Below, piece by piece: positions 16,251 to 26,517 of a stretch of DNA of 64,000 nt. Every line of letters starts with the position of its first letter. The stretch's first letter is position 1. The notes beneath the pieces are model-generated. The model saw only the letters and a program-made list of their open reading frames with translations, had not been told where the DNA came from and searched no databases. A program made the translations under genes and the position numbers. Origin of the DNA: Paralithodes platypus (lineage: Eukaryota; Arthropoda; Malacostraca; Decapoda; Lithodidae); the NCBI GenBank assembly GCA_032716605.1, contig CM064545.1:11625479-11689478 (forward strand), written 5' to 3'.

Positions 16251-16763
16251 CCCTTTCAGTACCGGTCCCGTCCTATTTAATTTACTCTGGATATTACTAG
16301 ATGATTTTATTCAGCTCAAAACTATTTATTTATATATTTGTATTAATGACCATCCCTATCAACTCATAATGGGTTAATTGTTATTAATGACCATCCCTAT
16401 TAACTCATAATGGGTTAATTGTTATTAATGACCATTCCTATCAACTCATAATTGGTTAATTGTTATTAATGACCATCACTATCAACTCATAATTGGTTAT
16501 TTGTTATTATTAATGACCATCACTGTCAACTCATAATTGGTTATTGGTATATACCAACCCATTATGTACCGGCGACGGTTTTCAATTTTATTCTGGCTAG
16601 TATAATATGATTTTCTTCAGTTTATATATGGACTTAAGCAATTAACAGGTTTTGAACTATCTTAATTAACCCTTTTTACTACCACAGATCCCTCTCCAGC
16701 TGCACAAAACCTTCTAAATATAGCTAGAATGATATACAAAAGATGTTGCCGGCACAGAAGGGG
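16251..16763. mobile_element. TTAA MITE with internal 41-bp tandem repeats
   Basis: The left end, TTAA then CCCTTTCAGTACCGG, faces a right end that reads CCCCTTCTGTGCCGG on the minus strand. It is followed by TAAA, which I take as a mutated TTAA. The terminal inverted repeat is about 15 bp with a few mismatches. It is nested inside the 15241-17316 element. There is no coding region. Confidence 0.7.
16340..16550. repeat. 41-bp tandem repeat, about five copies
   Basis: Five copies of a 41-bp unit containing TTATTAATGACCATCCCTAT and CAACTCATAATGGGTTAATT. The last copy is slightly longer and ends in GGTTATTGGTATATACC. Confidence 0.9.
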
Positions 16764-17792
16764 TAAATAGCCATCAGTATCAACTCATATAATCAACCGA
16801 CCAAGAGTAACCACGAGTCAAGTTTACAACCTGAGCCGACGTCCACACAGGTCTTAGCTATCGAATAACGGATCACATTGATCGCCCTCAACCTTTCCTG
16901 GCCCCTCTTTGACCCCTCTCTCTCTCATGTCCTTCTGCCTATTCGAGTCACGTTCCACTTACGTTCGAGTTACGTTCAACTTAGTTCCACTTACGTTCGA
17001 CTTAACTTCATGTAATTCTGGTCATGATATACTGACATTCCGGTCTCATTCTGGTCATTCGAGTTGCATTCGACTTGGGATCGAATAGTCTTCTTTCCAC
17101 ATCCGGTTTCCTTCGAGTCACTTAATGGTTAACATCGACTCATATTTGGGTTACATTCGAGTCCATCGAGTTACGTTCGAGTTACATTCCGGTCATTGAC
17201 GGGTCGCATTCTACTCTGAAGTCACACTCGATTAAGGCCACGTAATTCTCGTCAATTCCGGTGAAAAGTTCGATTCCAGTGGGTTCTGGTGGATTTGAGT
17301 TCTGTATGACGCGGCCTTAACTGGCGGCACCCGGCTATTGTCGAGTTAAATAAATGTGGCCTATGTGGCGGGTCACGGCTATTGTCGAGTGCAATTTTGA
17401 GCACATAATGTGCTCTGAGAGAGAGCGGAGCGGTGGGAGGAGCGTAGATTACCTCCTGACCGCTCGCCACGGCCGCCGTGGACCTACCGAGATTTACTCC
17501 ACTTACATCCACCCTCACTCCCTCGCTACATACGTAATTATATAAAGAAATTGCCGTATTTTACCGTTTTTGCCCTTCGATTGCACGATCGTTGCAAGAC
17601 AACCAGTGATCGTAGAAGGATGGTTCGGGTGTCATTGGAAAGCTCAATTTACGCCCTTTCAGGGATACATACTTGTATTACGCTCTGGGTCTTGTTTATG
17701 CATGAAAAAGAGCACGGAAACAACCCCATTTATGGTAAAAACCCCCGCTGGGCGTCACGGTCAAATATACCGCCTAGCCCGCTCGTAAGGTG

Positions 17793-18703
17793 TTAATCAC
17801 TACTATCATCATTGATACTACAACTATCAACCATCATTACTACTATCATCACCACCATCTTACAATCATCATTACTACTGTTAACATCATCACTGCTACT
17901 ATAACCATCATCATTACTACTGTCACAAGTATTACCATCATGTATCCTACTGTCACCATCATCACTACTACTGCCATCATCACCATTACTATGATCTTCA
18001 TCATCACAACTATTGTCATGACTACAACTTTCACCATCCTCACTACTACTCACCATCATCACTAATACTCACACCATCGTCACTACCATCATCACTACTG
18101 TCATTATTATCACTACAATTATCATCATTACTTGTCACCATAATCACTACTATTATGGCCATCATCACTACTACTAGTACTGTCACCATCATATATACTA
18201 CTGTCACCATCATATCTACTACTGTCATCATCATCAATACAACTACAACCATCATCACTATACTATTATCACCATCATCACTACTATCACCATCGATCCA
18301 AATATTACTACCATCACTTCTAATGCCAACTAAACTAACTTAACCTAGCAAATACATAGCAAGATGTTTTCGCCACCAGAACAACTGCGTTCTTAGTGTG
18401 CGAGCCCCTTTGGGGCTCACACACAAAGAACGACATCATTGCTGGGTGGGGGAAGGGGGGGGGGGGGGGTAAAACAATATTTTGGACCTAAAATCATAAC
18501 TATTGCATAAATTCAAATATTTGTTGACTGACGTTCGCATTCACGCAACAAATGTACGTGTGAAATTTGGTGAAAATCCGTCCAACGGTCTAGAAAGAGT
18601 TTCGGGACACACGGACGACGACGACGACAATTTTGTTTGGTGGTACCCACTATACAGGGGGGCGATACCAAACTCTGCTTACGCAGAGTTGATAACAATA
18701 AAG
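17793..18703 (+). repeat. HOR unit 1, right part
   Basis: Continues unit 1 after the MITE: ATC/ACT core to about 18330, then CTTCTAATGCCAACTAAACT, GATGTTTTCGCC, the long hairpin H1 at 18387-18432 (arms GCGTTCTTAGTGTGCGAGCC and GGCTCACACACAAAGAACG), a poly-G tract, the RTE-tail-like block, GGTGGTACCCACTATAC, and hairpin H2 AACTCTGCTTACGCAGAGTT at 18671-18690. Confidence 0.92.
18387..18432. other. Hairpin H1 (long inverted repeat) in HOR unit 1
   Basis: Arms of about 21 bp (GCGTTCTTAGTGTGCGAGCC / GGGGCTCACACACAAAGAAC) close on a TTT loop. Equivalent hairpins lie at 24337-24380, 25475-25520, 37895-37937, 39835-39862, 41011-41055, 42289-42335 and 44049-44094, with decayed forms at 38812-38835, 43100-43130 and 58965-59005. 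Confidence 0.88.
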
Positions 18704-19797
18704 TAGACGTGCCGTTTTGCCAAAATCAAAACAGCATACCCAACTCTGTGATGGGTTACCATCATCACTACTAATACCATCATTAATCACAATATTCACC
18801 ATCATCACTACTACTGCCATTATCACTACAACTGCCACAATCATCACGACTACTGTCATCATCACCATTACTATGATCATCATCACTACTACAATTACAA
18901 TCATCACTACTACTCTTATCATCATCACTACTACTGACACCATTGTCACTACCATCTTAATCACTACTATCATCATTGATACTATAACTATCAACTATCA
19001 TTACTACTATCATCACCACCATCTTACAATCATCACTACTACTGTTAACATAATCACTATTACTATAACCATCATCATTACTACTGTCACAAGCATTACT
19101 ATCATGTATCCTACTATCACCATCATCACTACTACTGTCACCATTACTATGATCTTCATCATCACAACTATTGTCATCATCACTACAACTATTGTCATCA
19201 TCACTACAACTTTTACCATCATAACTACTACTCACCATCATCACTAATACTCACACCATCATCACTACTGTCATCATTATCACTACAACTATCATCATTA
19301 CTTGTCACCATCATCACTACTATTATGACCATCATCAATACTACTAGTACTGTCACCATCATAATATCCACTACTGTCACCATCATATCTATTACTGTCA
19401 TCATCATCAATAAAACTACAACCATCATCACTACTATTATCACCATCATCACTACTATCACCATCAATCCCATTACTTCCATCACTTCTAATGCCAACTG
19501 AACTAACTTAACCTAGCAAATACGTAGCGAGATGTTTTCGCCCCCAGAACGCCATCATTGCTGGGTGGGGGGTAAAACCATATTTTGGACCTAAAATCAT
19601 AACTATTGCATACATTCAAAAAATATATTTTGAATGACGTTCGCATTCACGCAACAAATGTTTGTGTGAAATTTGGTGAAAATCCGTCCAACGGTCTAGG
19701 AGTTTCGAGACAGACGGACAACGACAACAGACATTTTTTTCGAGTGGTACCCACTATACGGAGGGCGATACCAAACTCTGCTTACGCAGTGTTGAAA
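18704..19797 (+). repeat. HOR unit 2 (complete, about 1.09 kb)
   Basis: Uninterrupted unit with hairpin H3 (GCCGTTTTG/CAAAACAGC) at its start, an ATC/ACT core to about 19485, the TAATGCCAACTGAACTAACT block, a TTTTCGCCCCCAGAACGCC remnant in which H1 has been deleted, the RTE-tail-like block and H2 at the end. Because it has no insertion it serves as the reference empty site for the TEs in other units. Confidence 0.92.
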
Positions 19798-19870
19798 AAG
19801 TAGACGTTCCGTTTAGCCCAAAATCAAAACGGCATACCCAACTCTGCGATGGGTTACCATCATCACTACT
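19798..19870 (+). repeat. HOR unit 3, truncated
   Basis: Only the unit start is present (GTAGACGTTCCGTTTAGCCC, then CCCAACTCTGCGATGGGTTA and CATCATCACTACT). An unrelated 235-bp segment follows. Confidence 0.85.
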
Positions 19871-20105
19871 GTTACGACTGACAGTAGAGGCTTCTAGTCC
19901 ATGGACTAACACAGACAAGTAAAACTCAGCACCTCCGTATCCTCAACTTGTAACACAGCCTATCGCAAGAGAACAGAGCTCATTCGCAACTTCCAGGCTT
20001 TCTGGGGACCAAAGGTGCAGACAATCCCCCAACTGGTTCCGTAATACAAACAATGCAGAAACTGGAACCCATAGTTGTGGTGAAAAGATATCTTGAGCCA
20101 CAACT
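19871..20105. other. 235-bp non-repeat segment inside the array
   Basis: The segment begins GTTACGACTGACAGTAGAGG and ends GATATCTTGAGCCACAACTA. It has no copy elsewhere in the window and no ATC/ACT character. Frames are broken by stops. It sits exactly where the ATC core should begin, between two unit starts, so it may be filler DNA from a repair event or a fragment of a gene or LINE that I do not recognise. Confidence 0.6.
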
Positions 20106-20679
20106 ATCAATAAAGTAGACGTGCCGTTTTGCCAAAATCAAAACGGCATACCCAACTCTGTGATGGGTTACCATCATCACTACTAATACCATCATCAATT
20201 ACAACCACCATCATCACTATTACTGCCATCATCACTACAACTGACACAATCATCACGACTACTGTCATCATCACCATTACTATGATCATCATCACTATAC
20301 AATTGCAATCATCGCTACTACTCACCATCATCACTACTACTGTCACCATTTTCACTACCATTTTAATCACTACTATCATCATTGATACTACAACTATCAA
20401 CCATCATTACTACTATCATCACCACTATCTTACAATCATCATTACTACTGTTAACATCATCACTGCTACTAAAACCATCATCATTACTACTGTCACAAGT
20501 ATTACCATCATGTACCCTACTGTCACCATCATCACCATTACTATGATCTTCATCATCACAACTATTGTCATCATTACAACTTTCACCATCATAACTACTA
20601 CTCACTATCATCACTAATACTCACACCATCGTCACTACCATCATTATTATCACTACAACTATCATCGTTACTTGTCACA
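20106..20679 (+). repeat. HOR unit 4, right half deleted
   Basis: Begins with AAAGTAGACGTGCCGTTTTG and H3. The ATC core then runs to ACTATCATCGTTACTTGTCAC and joins directly to the next AGTAGACCTGCCG, so H1, both poly-G tracts, the RTE-tail-like block and H2 are missing. This is a deletion between repeats within or between units. Confidence 0.88.
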
Positions 20680-20966
20680 GTAGACCTGCCGTTTTGCCCA
20701 AAATCAAAACGGCATACCCTACTCTGCAATGGGTTACCATCATCACTACATTTGCCACAATCATCACGACTACTGTCATCATCACCATTACTATGATCAT
20801 CACTACTATAATTACAATCATCACTACTACTCTCACCATCATCACTACTACTGTTACCATTGTCACTGCCATCTTAATCACCATCATCATTGATACTACA
20901 CCTATTAACCATCAAAACTAATATCATCACCAGAATCTTACAATCATCATTACTACAGTTAACATC
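20680..20966 (+). repeat. HOR unit 5, left part
   Basis: Unit start with H3 followed by ATC core, interrupted at about 20966 by a 5'-truncated CR1-like LINE. The core resumes at 23859. Confidence 0.88.
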
Positions 20967-23634
20967 ATCACAGAATCTTGGCTCAATACAGTAGATAGAG
21001 ACTTTTTAGCAGAGTATTCACTTCCCGGTTATGTAATGTTTGAGAAAAGCCGAATAAATAAAAATGGAGGTGGCGTTTTATTTTATATCAAAGAAAGTCT
21101 TAACCCGACCCTCTTGTCAAAACCTCTTTTGTGCTAATAAAGAATAATAAAGGTACAAAAATAATACTTGCATTAATATACAGACCTCAAGCTCAATGAG
21201 TGCAAACTGACCGAGAAATTTATGAACAAATTGCAGATGTAAGTAACTCACAAGATACCGTATGTATTGGCGACTTTAATTTACCTGTGACCAAGTGGGG
21301 TGATACTCTTACTTCACACTCCGGACATGACTTGTATACGAACTTGCAAGAGAGTTCGCTTTATCAATTTGTTCGAACACCGACCCGTGGTAATAACGTT
21401 CTTGACATTGTACTTGCAACAAAAGAAGAATTAATAGAGAATTTGAATGTTGGTGATGAATTCAGTAACAGCGACCATCGTACGATAACTTTCACTTTAA
21501 ACTTTACTAGTAACGAACAAAATAGTAGCATCGAAAAAGTCCCTAATTTCAAGAAAGCAAACTTTCATAAACTTAGAGCTATGTTTAAAGAAACTGACTG
21601 GAGCTTTTTAATTAACAATAACCAACATAAATACATCTTGGAAGTTATTCGAAACCAATTACCTAAAAGAAGTGCAAGACTGCATACCATCGAAAATACG
21701 GCGTCCAGGCCATAATAATAAGCCCAAATGGTGGAATAAAGATATTTCAAACTGCCTGCTTGCTAAAAAATTTGCTAATGATAGATTAAAATCCTCACAA
21801 AATGACAAAGAACGGGTGAAATTTGTAGAGCTACGACGCAAAGCCAAAAAGTTAATTAAGCAAAGTAAAAAGACCCTAGAGTTACATATTGCGAATCAAA
21901 GTAAAACAAACTCGAAAGAATTCTATAGTTATATCAGAAAGAAAAAAGTAGTTACTTCAACTGTTGGACCGTTAGTCGATGAAAATGGAGAATACACCAA
22001 AGACGAAGTACAAATGAGGAATGCCCTCAATACCTTCTTTGCATCAGTTTTTACAACAGAAGACCTCAGTGATATCCCTACACCATCGCCGATTCAGATT
22101 GATAATTCAGATGTTCTAAGCAATATCACCGTTACAGAGAGAGAAGTATTGAATTGTTTAGATAAACTCAAGGTAAATAAAACGCCTGGACCTGATACAA
22201 TCTCGCCTAGAGTTCTAAAGGAAGCTAAGGATGTGCTCTCCAAACCACTGGCATTACTATTCAATAAATCCTTGCAGTCTGGAACTATGCCTGATCAGTG
22301 GAAGAAAAAAAGGCAGCAAATCCCTACCCAGTAACTATCGTCCAATTAGCTTAACCTCAGTTGTATGTAAAATGCTAGAAACGGTCATAAGAGACAGACT
22401 CGTAAATCACTTAGAGGAAAATAACATACTTAAAGATACTCAACGCGGCTTTTGTAAAAAACATTCCTCTTTAACAAACCTCTTAGACTTCTTCCACGAT
22501 ATCCTCAACCTCTACGAAGAGAGTAAAGCTGTAGATATTATATACCTTAATTTTCAAAAGGCCTTTGACAAAGTTCCCCACAAACGTTTACTGCTAAAAC
22601 TAAAAGCGCATGGAATACAAGACGGTGTGTTGAAATGGATAGAAAATTGGCTCAGCGACAGAAAGCAAAGAGTAGTCATAAACGGTAAGGCATCTAAATG
22701 GACCAATGTAAGTAGCGGGGTACCCCAGGGATCGGTACTAGGACCAATTATCTTTCTAATTTACATCAACGACATAGATGAGGGTCTCACCTGTACAATC
22801 TCAAAATTTGCTGACGATACAAAAATTGCAAATAGCGTACTCTCAAAAGATCAAGTTGGCGATATGCAACACAATCTAGATAAATTGTCACATTGGGCTC
22901 AAATTTGGCAAATGAGTTTCAATGCGGATAAATGTAAAGTACTATATATCGGATACCTAAATGAGAAAGCAAACTATTCGATGAATAGCACTCAGCTTAA
23001 GAATGTAAACAGAGAAACCGATCTGAGAGTAACAATATCGAGTAACCTAAAACGAGTCAACAATGTTCAGAAGTTGTTAAGAAGGCAAACAAAATAATTG
23101 GCTTTATAGGCAGGTCATTTGAGCATAAATCCAAAGACGTTATCCTAACCCTTTACAATTCCTTAGTCCGCCCTCTTCTGGAATACTGCGTTCAATGCTG
23201 GTGCCCTTATTACCAAAAAAGACATAAACAAGCTAGAACGAGTTCAATGTAGAGTTACCAAAATGATACCTAGCCTAAAGAACAAACCATACGAAGAGCG
23301 TCTTAGATAATTAAATCTATTTCCTTTAACCCAGCGCAGATTAAGAGGTGACTTAATTCAAGTGTTCAAAATCATCAAAGGCATCGACAATATGAACTGT
23401 AGTAAGTACTTCACTATCGACCAATCTAATTACACGCGGGGAAACGGTTGCAAAATTATTGGTAAATCTTTTAACTCACACGAATCTAAGAATTTCTTCT
23501 TCAATCGAGTTGTCAACTTGTGGAATGGGCTTCCCCGAGACGTTATAGACTGCAGCACTGTTGATTCATTTAAACTCCGCCTAGACAAATATCTCGCATC
23601 AAACCCGCGACTGACTGCGTTTGTAAATGAATAA
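20967..23634 (+). pseudogene. CR1-like ORF2 (endonuclease-reverse transcriptase), broken
   Basis: This would encode an AP-like endonuclease followed by reverse transcriptase and the C-terminal domain of CR1-type elements; its role would be target-site nicking and cDNA synthesis. Visible endonuclease motifs are ITESWLN, GDFNLP (21270s) and SDHRTITFTLNF. RT motifs include NYRPISLTSVVCKMLE, DKVPHKRLLLKL, SGVPQGSVLGP and FADDTKIANS. The reading frame is destroyed by a 19-bp deletion near 21127, an in-frame TGA at about 21197, a shift near 21625, a loss of about 30 bp near 22303 (KLANVTPIFKKG missing), a 1-bp deletion near 23050, a 1-bp insertion near 23219, and TAA at 23308-23310. The CR1 call rests on the similarity of the RT and C-terminal domains to that clade. 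Confidence 0.92.
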
Positions 23635-23858
23635 CTTTATTTTATCCTCCCCTCAGTTACTAACCCCTATGTCCCCTACTAACTTCCTAGTACTGCCACG
23701 GACATTAGTTCCATGACAGTATTTCCCTTTCCAATGTTCCCTTACCCACTCTAAACCACTGTTTGGACACTTGATCCTCAGTGTTTTGGAGGACAAGCAG
23801 CCTAGAAGGGTCACTAGATCTGTTGTTGCTTGATTTCCTTTGTACTCCTTTGTACTAC
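20967..23858 (+). mobile_element. CR1-like non-LTR retrotransposon, copy 1, 5'-truncated
   Basis: Inserted in the ATC core of HOR unit 5. The left break falls within the endonuclease domain, just before Thr-Glu-Ser-Trp-Leu-Asn, so the promoter, ORF1 and the start of ORF2 are lost, as expected from incomplete target-primed reverse transcription. The 3' UTR (23635-23858) ends in two copies of CCTTTGTACT, which probably act as the 3' tail. A second copy, in opposite orientation, lies at 26518-about 30100 and is longer at the 5' end. The two are highly similar. Confidence 0.93.
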
Positions 23859-24655
23859 TATAACCATCATCATTACTACTGTCACAAGTATTACCATCAT
23901 GTATTCTACTATCACCATCATCACTACTACTGCCATCATCACCATTACTATGATCTTCATCATCACAACTATTGTCATCATCACTACAACTTTCACCATC
24001 ATCACTACTACTCACCATCATCACTAATACTCACACCAGTCATCATCACTACTGTCATTATTATCACTACAACTATTATCCTTACTTATCACCATCATCA
24101 CTACTATTGTGACCATCATCACTACAAAAAGTATTGTCACCATCATATCTACTACTGTCATCATCACTACTGTAATCATCATCAATACAAATACAACCAT
24201 CATCACTACTATTATCACCATCATACCTACTATCACAATCATTCCCACTATTACTACCGTCACTTCTAATGCCAATTAAACTAACTTAACCTAGCAAATA
24301 CGGAGCGAGATGTTTTCGCCCCCAGAACAAATGTGTTTCTTAGTGTGGGAGCCCCTTTGGGGCTCACACACTAAGAACGCATTCATTGCTGGGGGGGGGG
24401 GGGGGGGGTAAAACCATATTTTCGACCTACAATCATAACTATTGCATAAATTCAAAAATTATTTTTTGACTGTCGTTCGCATTCATGCAACAAATGTTCG
24501 TGTGAAATTTGGTGAAAATCCTTCCAACGGTCTAGGAGGAGTTCCGACAAGACGGACAACGACGATGACGACCGACATTTTTTTCCGGTGGTACCCACTA
24601 TACGGGGGGGGGGGGGGGGGATACCAAACTCTGCTTACGCAGAGTAGATAAAGTA
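23859..24655 (+). repeat. HOR unit 5, right part
   Basis: Resumes after the LINE with TATAACCATCATCATTACTA. It ends with H1 (24337-24380), an 18-G tract (24391-24408), the RTE-tail-like block, a 17-G tract (24604-24620) and H2 (24627-24646). A short GATAAAGTA quadruplication (24646-24680) leads into the next unit. Confidence 0.92.
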
Positions 24656-25813
24656 GATAAAGTAGATAAAGTAGATAAAGTAGACGTGCCGTTTTTCCCA
24701 AAATCAAAACGGCATGCCCAACTCTGCGATGGGTTACCATCATCACTACTAATACCATAATCAATCACAATCACCATCATCACTACTACTGCCATCATGA
24801 TTACGACTACTGTCATCATCACCATTACTATGATCATCATCACTACTACAATTACAATCATCACTACTACTCTCACCATCATCACTACTACTGTCACCAT
24901 TGTCACTACCATCTTAATCACTACTAGCATCATTGATACTACAACTATGAACCATCATTACTACTATCATCACCACCATCTTACAATTATCATTACTACT
25001 GTTAAAATCATTATTACTACTGTGACAAGTATTACCATCATGTATCCTACTGTCACCATCATCACCATTACTATGATCTTCATTATCTAAACTATTGTCA
25101 TCATCACTACAACTTTCACCATCATCACTACTACTCACCATCATCACTAATACCTACCATCATCACTACTGTCATCATTATCACTACAACTATCATCATT
25201 ACTTGTCACCATCATCACTACTATTATGACCATCATCACTACTACTAGTATGGTCACCATCATGTCTACTACTGTCACCATCATATCTACTACTGTCTAC
25301 ATCAACACTACTGTCATCATCATCAATACAACAACAACCATCATCACTATTATTATCACCATCATCACTACTATCACCATCAATCCCACTATTACTACCA
25401 TCACTTCTAATGCCAACTAAATAAACTTAACCTAGCAAATGCATAGCGAGATGTTTTCGCCCCCAGAACAAGTGTGTTCTTAGTGTGTGAGCCCCTTTGG
25501 GGTTCACACACTAAGAACGCCATCATTGATGGGTGGGAGGGGAGGTGGGGGTGGGGTTCAGAAAGGGGAGGGGGGGGGGGTAAAACCATATTTTGGATCT
25601 AAAATCGTAACTATTGCATAAATTTAATAAATCTTTTTTGACTGACGTTCGCATTCACGCAACAAATGTTCGTGTGAAATTTTGTGAAAATCCGTCCAAC
25701 GGTCTAGAAGTTTCGAGACAGACGGACGACGACGACGATGACAGAATTTTTTTTCAGGTGGTACCCACTATACGGGGGGCGATACCAAACTCTGCTTACG
25801 CAGAGTTGATAAT
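24656..25813 (+). repeat. HOR unit 6 (complete, about 1.16 kb)
   Basis: Full-length unit: H3 at its start, ATC core to about 25410, AACTAAATAAACTTAACC, H1 at 25475-25520, a G-rich GGGTGGGAGGGGAGGTGGGG stretch, the RTE-tail-like block, a short G tract and H2 at 25788-25807. Confidence 0.93.
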
Positions 25814-26006
25814 AAAGTAGACGTGCCGTTTTGCCCAAAATCAAAACGGCATACCCAACTCTGCGATGGGTTACCATCATCACTACTAATACCATCATCA
25901 ATCACAATCACCATCAGCACTACTACTGCCATCATCACTACAACTGCCACAATCATTACGACTACTGTCGTCATCACCATTACTACAATTACAATCATCG
26001 CTACTA
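25814..26006 (+). repeat. HOR unit 7, left part
   Basis: Unit start and first part of the core, up to CAATCATCGCTACTA. It is interrupted by the 11-kb TIR element with a TA duplication. The empty site is ATCGCTACTACTCTCACC, seen at 15176-15193, and the core resumes at 37256 with TACTCTCACCATCATC. Confidence 0.9.
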
Positions 26007-26325
26007 TAGTGGAGCAGATAACTGCAAATTTCAGGAGAATCGTTCATTTCAGGAAACAAGCACCAAATTTGGCACACATACTCCTTGGGGATTGCTCTTT
26101 TGAGAAAACCCGTTACCCACCTAAAAATTCAAGATGGCGGCCATTTTTCAAGATGGCCGCCATTGAATATACAGTAACATTGCATTTCGCTATAAAATTG
26201 CAAAGACTTGTCCTATTTGAATGATCTTGGTGTCAAATCATAAATGTTTCACTATGTAGAATCCGAATTTAGAACCATGGACTTACTCACTAGCTTCCTT
26301 GTACCATAATATCAGTCCCGGAATC
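26007..26325 (+). repeat. Left terminal inverted repeat of the 11-kb element
   Basis: Matches 36947-37257 in reverse complement throughout, including AAACAAGCACCAAATTTGG, CTCCTTGGGGATTGCTCTTT, AAGTCCATGGT-type sequence and ATATCAGTCCCGGAATC. It carries the direct pair CAAGATGGCGGCCAT and CAAGATGGCCGCCAT, which resembles YY1 recognition sequence. Confidence 0.92.
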
Positions 26326-26517
26326 CTAATATTCTGCTAAATTAGAGGTTCATGTTACGTCTGACTCGGCTAAAATGCATGGTAGTGTATATTATCGTAG
26401 TAGTGTTAGAGGTTTAGTATGTGTAGCCTCTTCCTGTACAAGGCTTCCAAACTGGACATGACACGATGCAGTGGGGGGGGGGGGGACGTTGAGAGACTTG
26501 TAGCAGAAGGTGTAGAG

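Larger units (their letters stand above)
15241..17316. mobile_element. 2.08-kb non-autonomous TIR element in TTAA, nested in MITE
   Basis: Terminal inverted repeats of about 45 bp. The left end reads AGGCCGCATTATACAGAACT then CGAATCCACCAGAACCCACC. The right end on the minus strand reads GGCCGCGTCATACAGAACTC then AAATCCACCAGAACCCACTG. TTAA flanks it at 15237-15240 and 17317-17320. Both halves are crowded with 7-12-bp motifs of the ATTCGAGT/GTTCGAGTTAC type and their complements, as in transposons with subterminal transposase-binding repeats. The middle holds two further elements (15890-16140 and 16251-16763). No coding region is found. It inserted only a few bases inside the end of the 480-bp MITE, into a TTAA created by that element's own terminus. 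Confidence 0.85.
15234..17792 (+). mobile_element. 480-bp-family TTAA MITE, copy 1, interrupted
   Basis: The element lies between TTAA at 15230-15233 and TTAA at 17793-17796. Its left end is reduced to CCC before a second TTAA insertion (15241-17316). The body, 17321-17792, matches three other copies in this window (33166-33646, 53194-53674 and 61763-62242), including GCAAGACAACCAGTGATCGT, CCCTTTCAGGGATACATACT and the 3' end GCTCGTAAGGTG. Terminal inverted repeats read CCCTT.. and CACCTTACGAGCGGG inside TTAA, which is piggyBac-like target choice. There is no transposase. Short open frames inside it are not conserved between copies. Confidence 0.88.

Noticed and set aside
18717..19247. Ile/Thr-rich, Asp/Ser-rich and His/Tyr-rich open frames in the ATC arrays
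   Set aside because: All frames of ATC/ACT or TGATGG repeats are open by composition; their boundaries do not agree between HOR units.
19606..19803. Recurrent VKFGENPSNGLG peptide in many HOR units
   Set aside because: It is the translation of the conserved RTE-tail-like DNA block. The frame is interrupted differently in each unit and continues into hairpins and poly-G.
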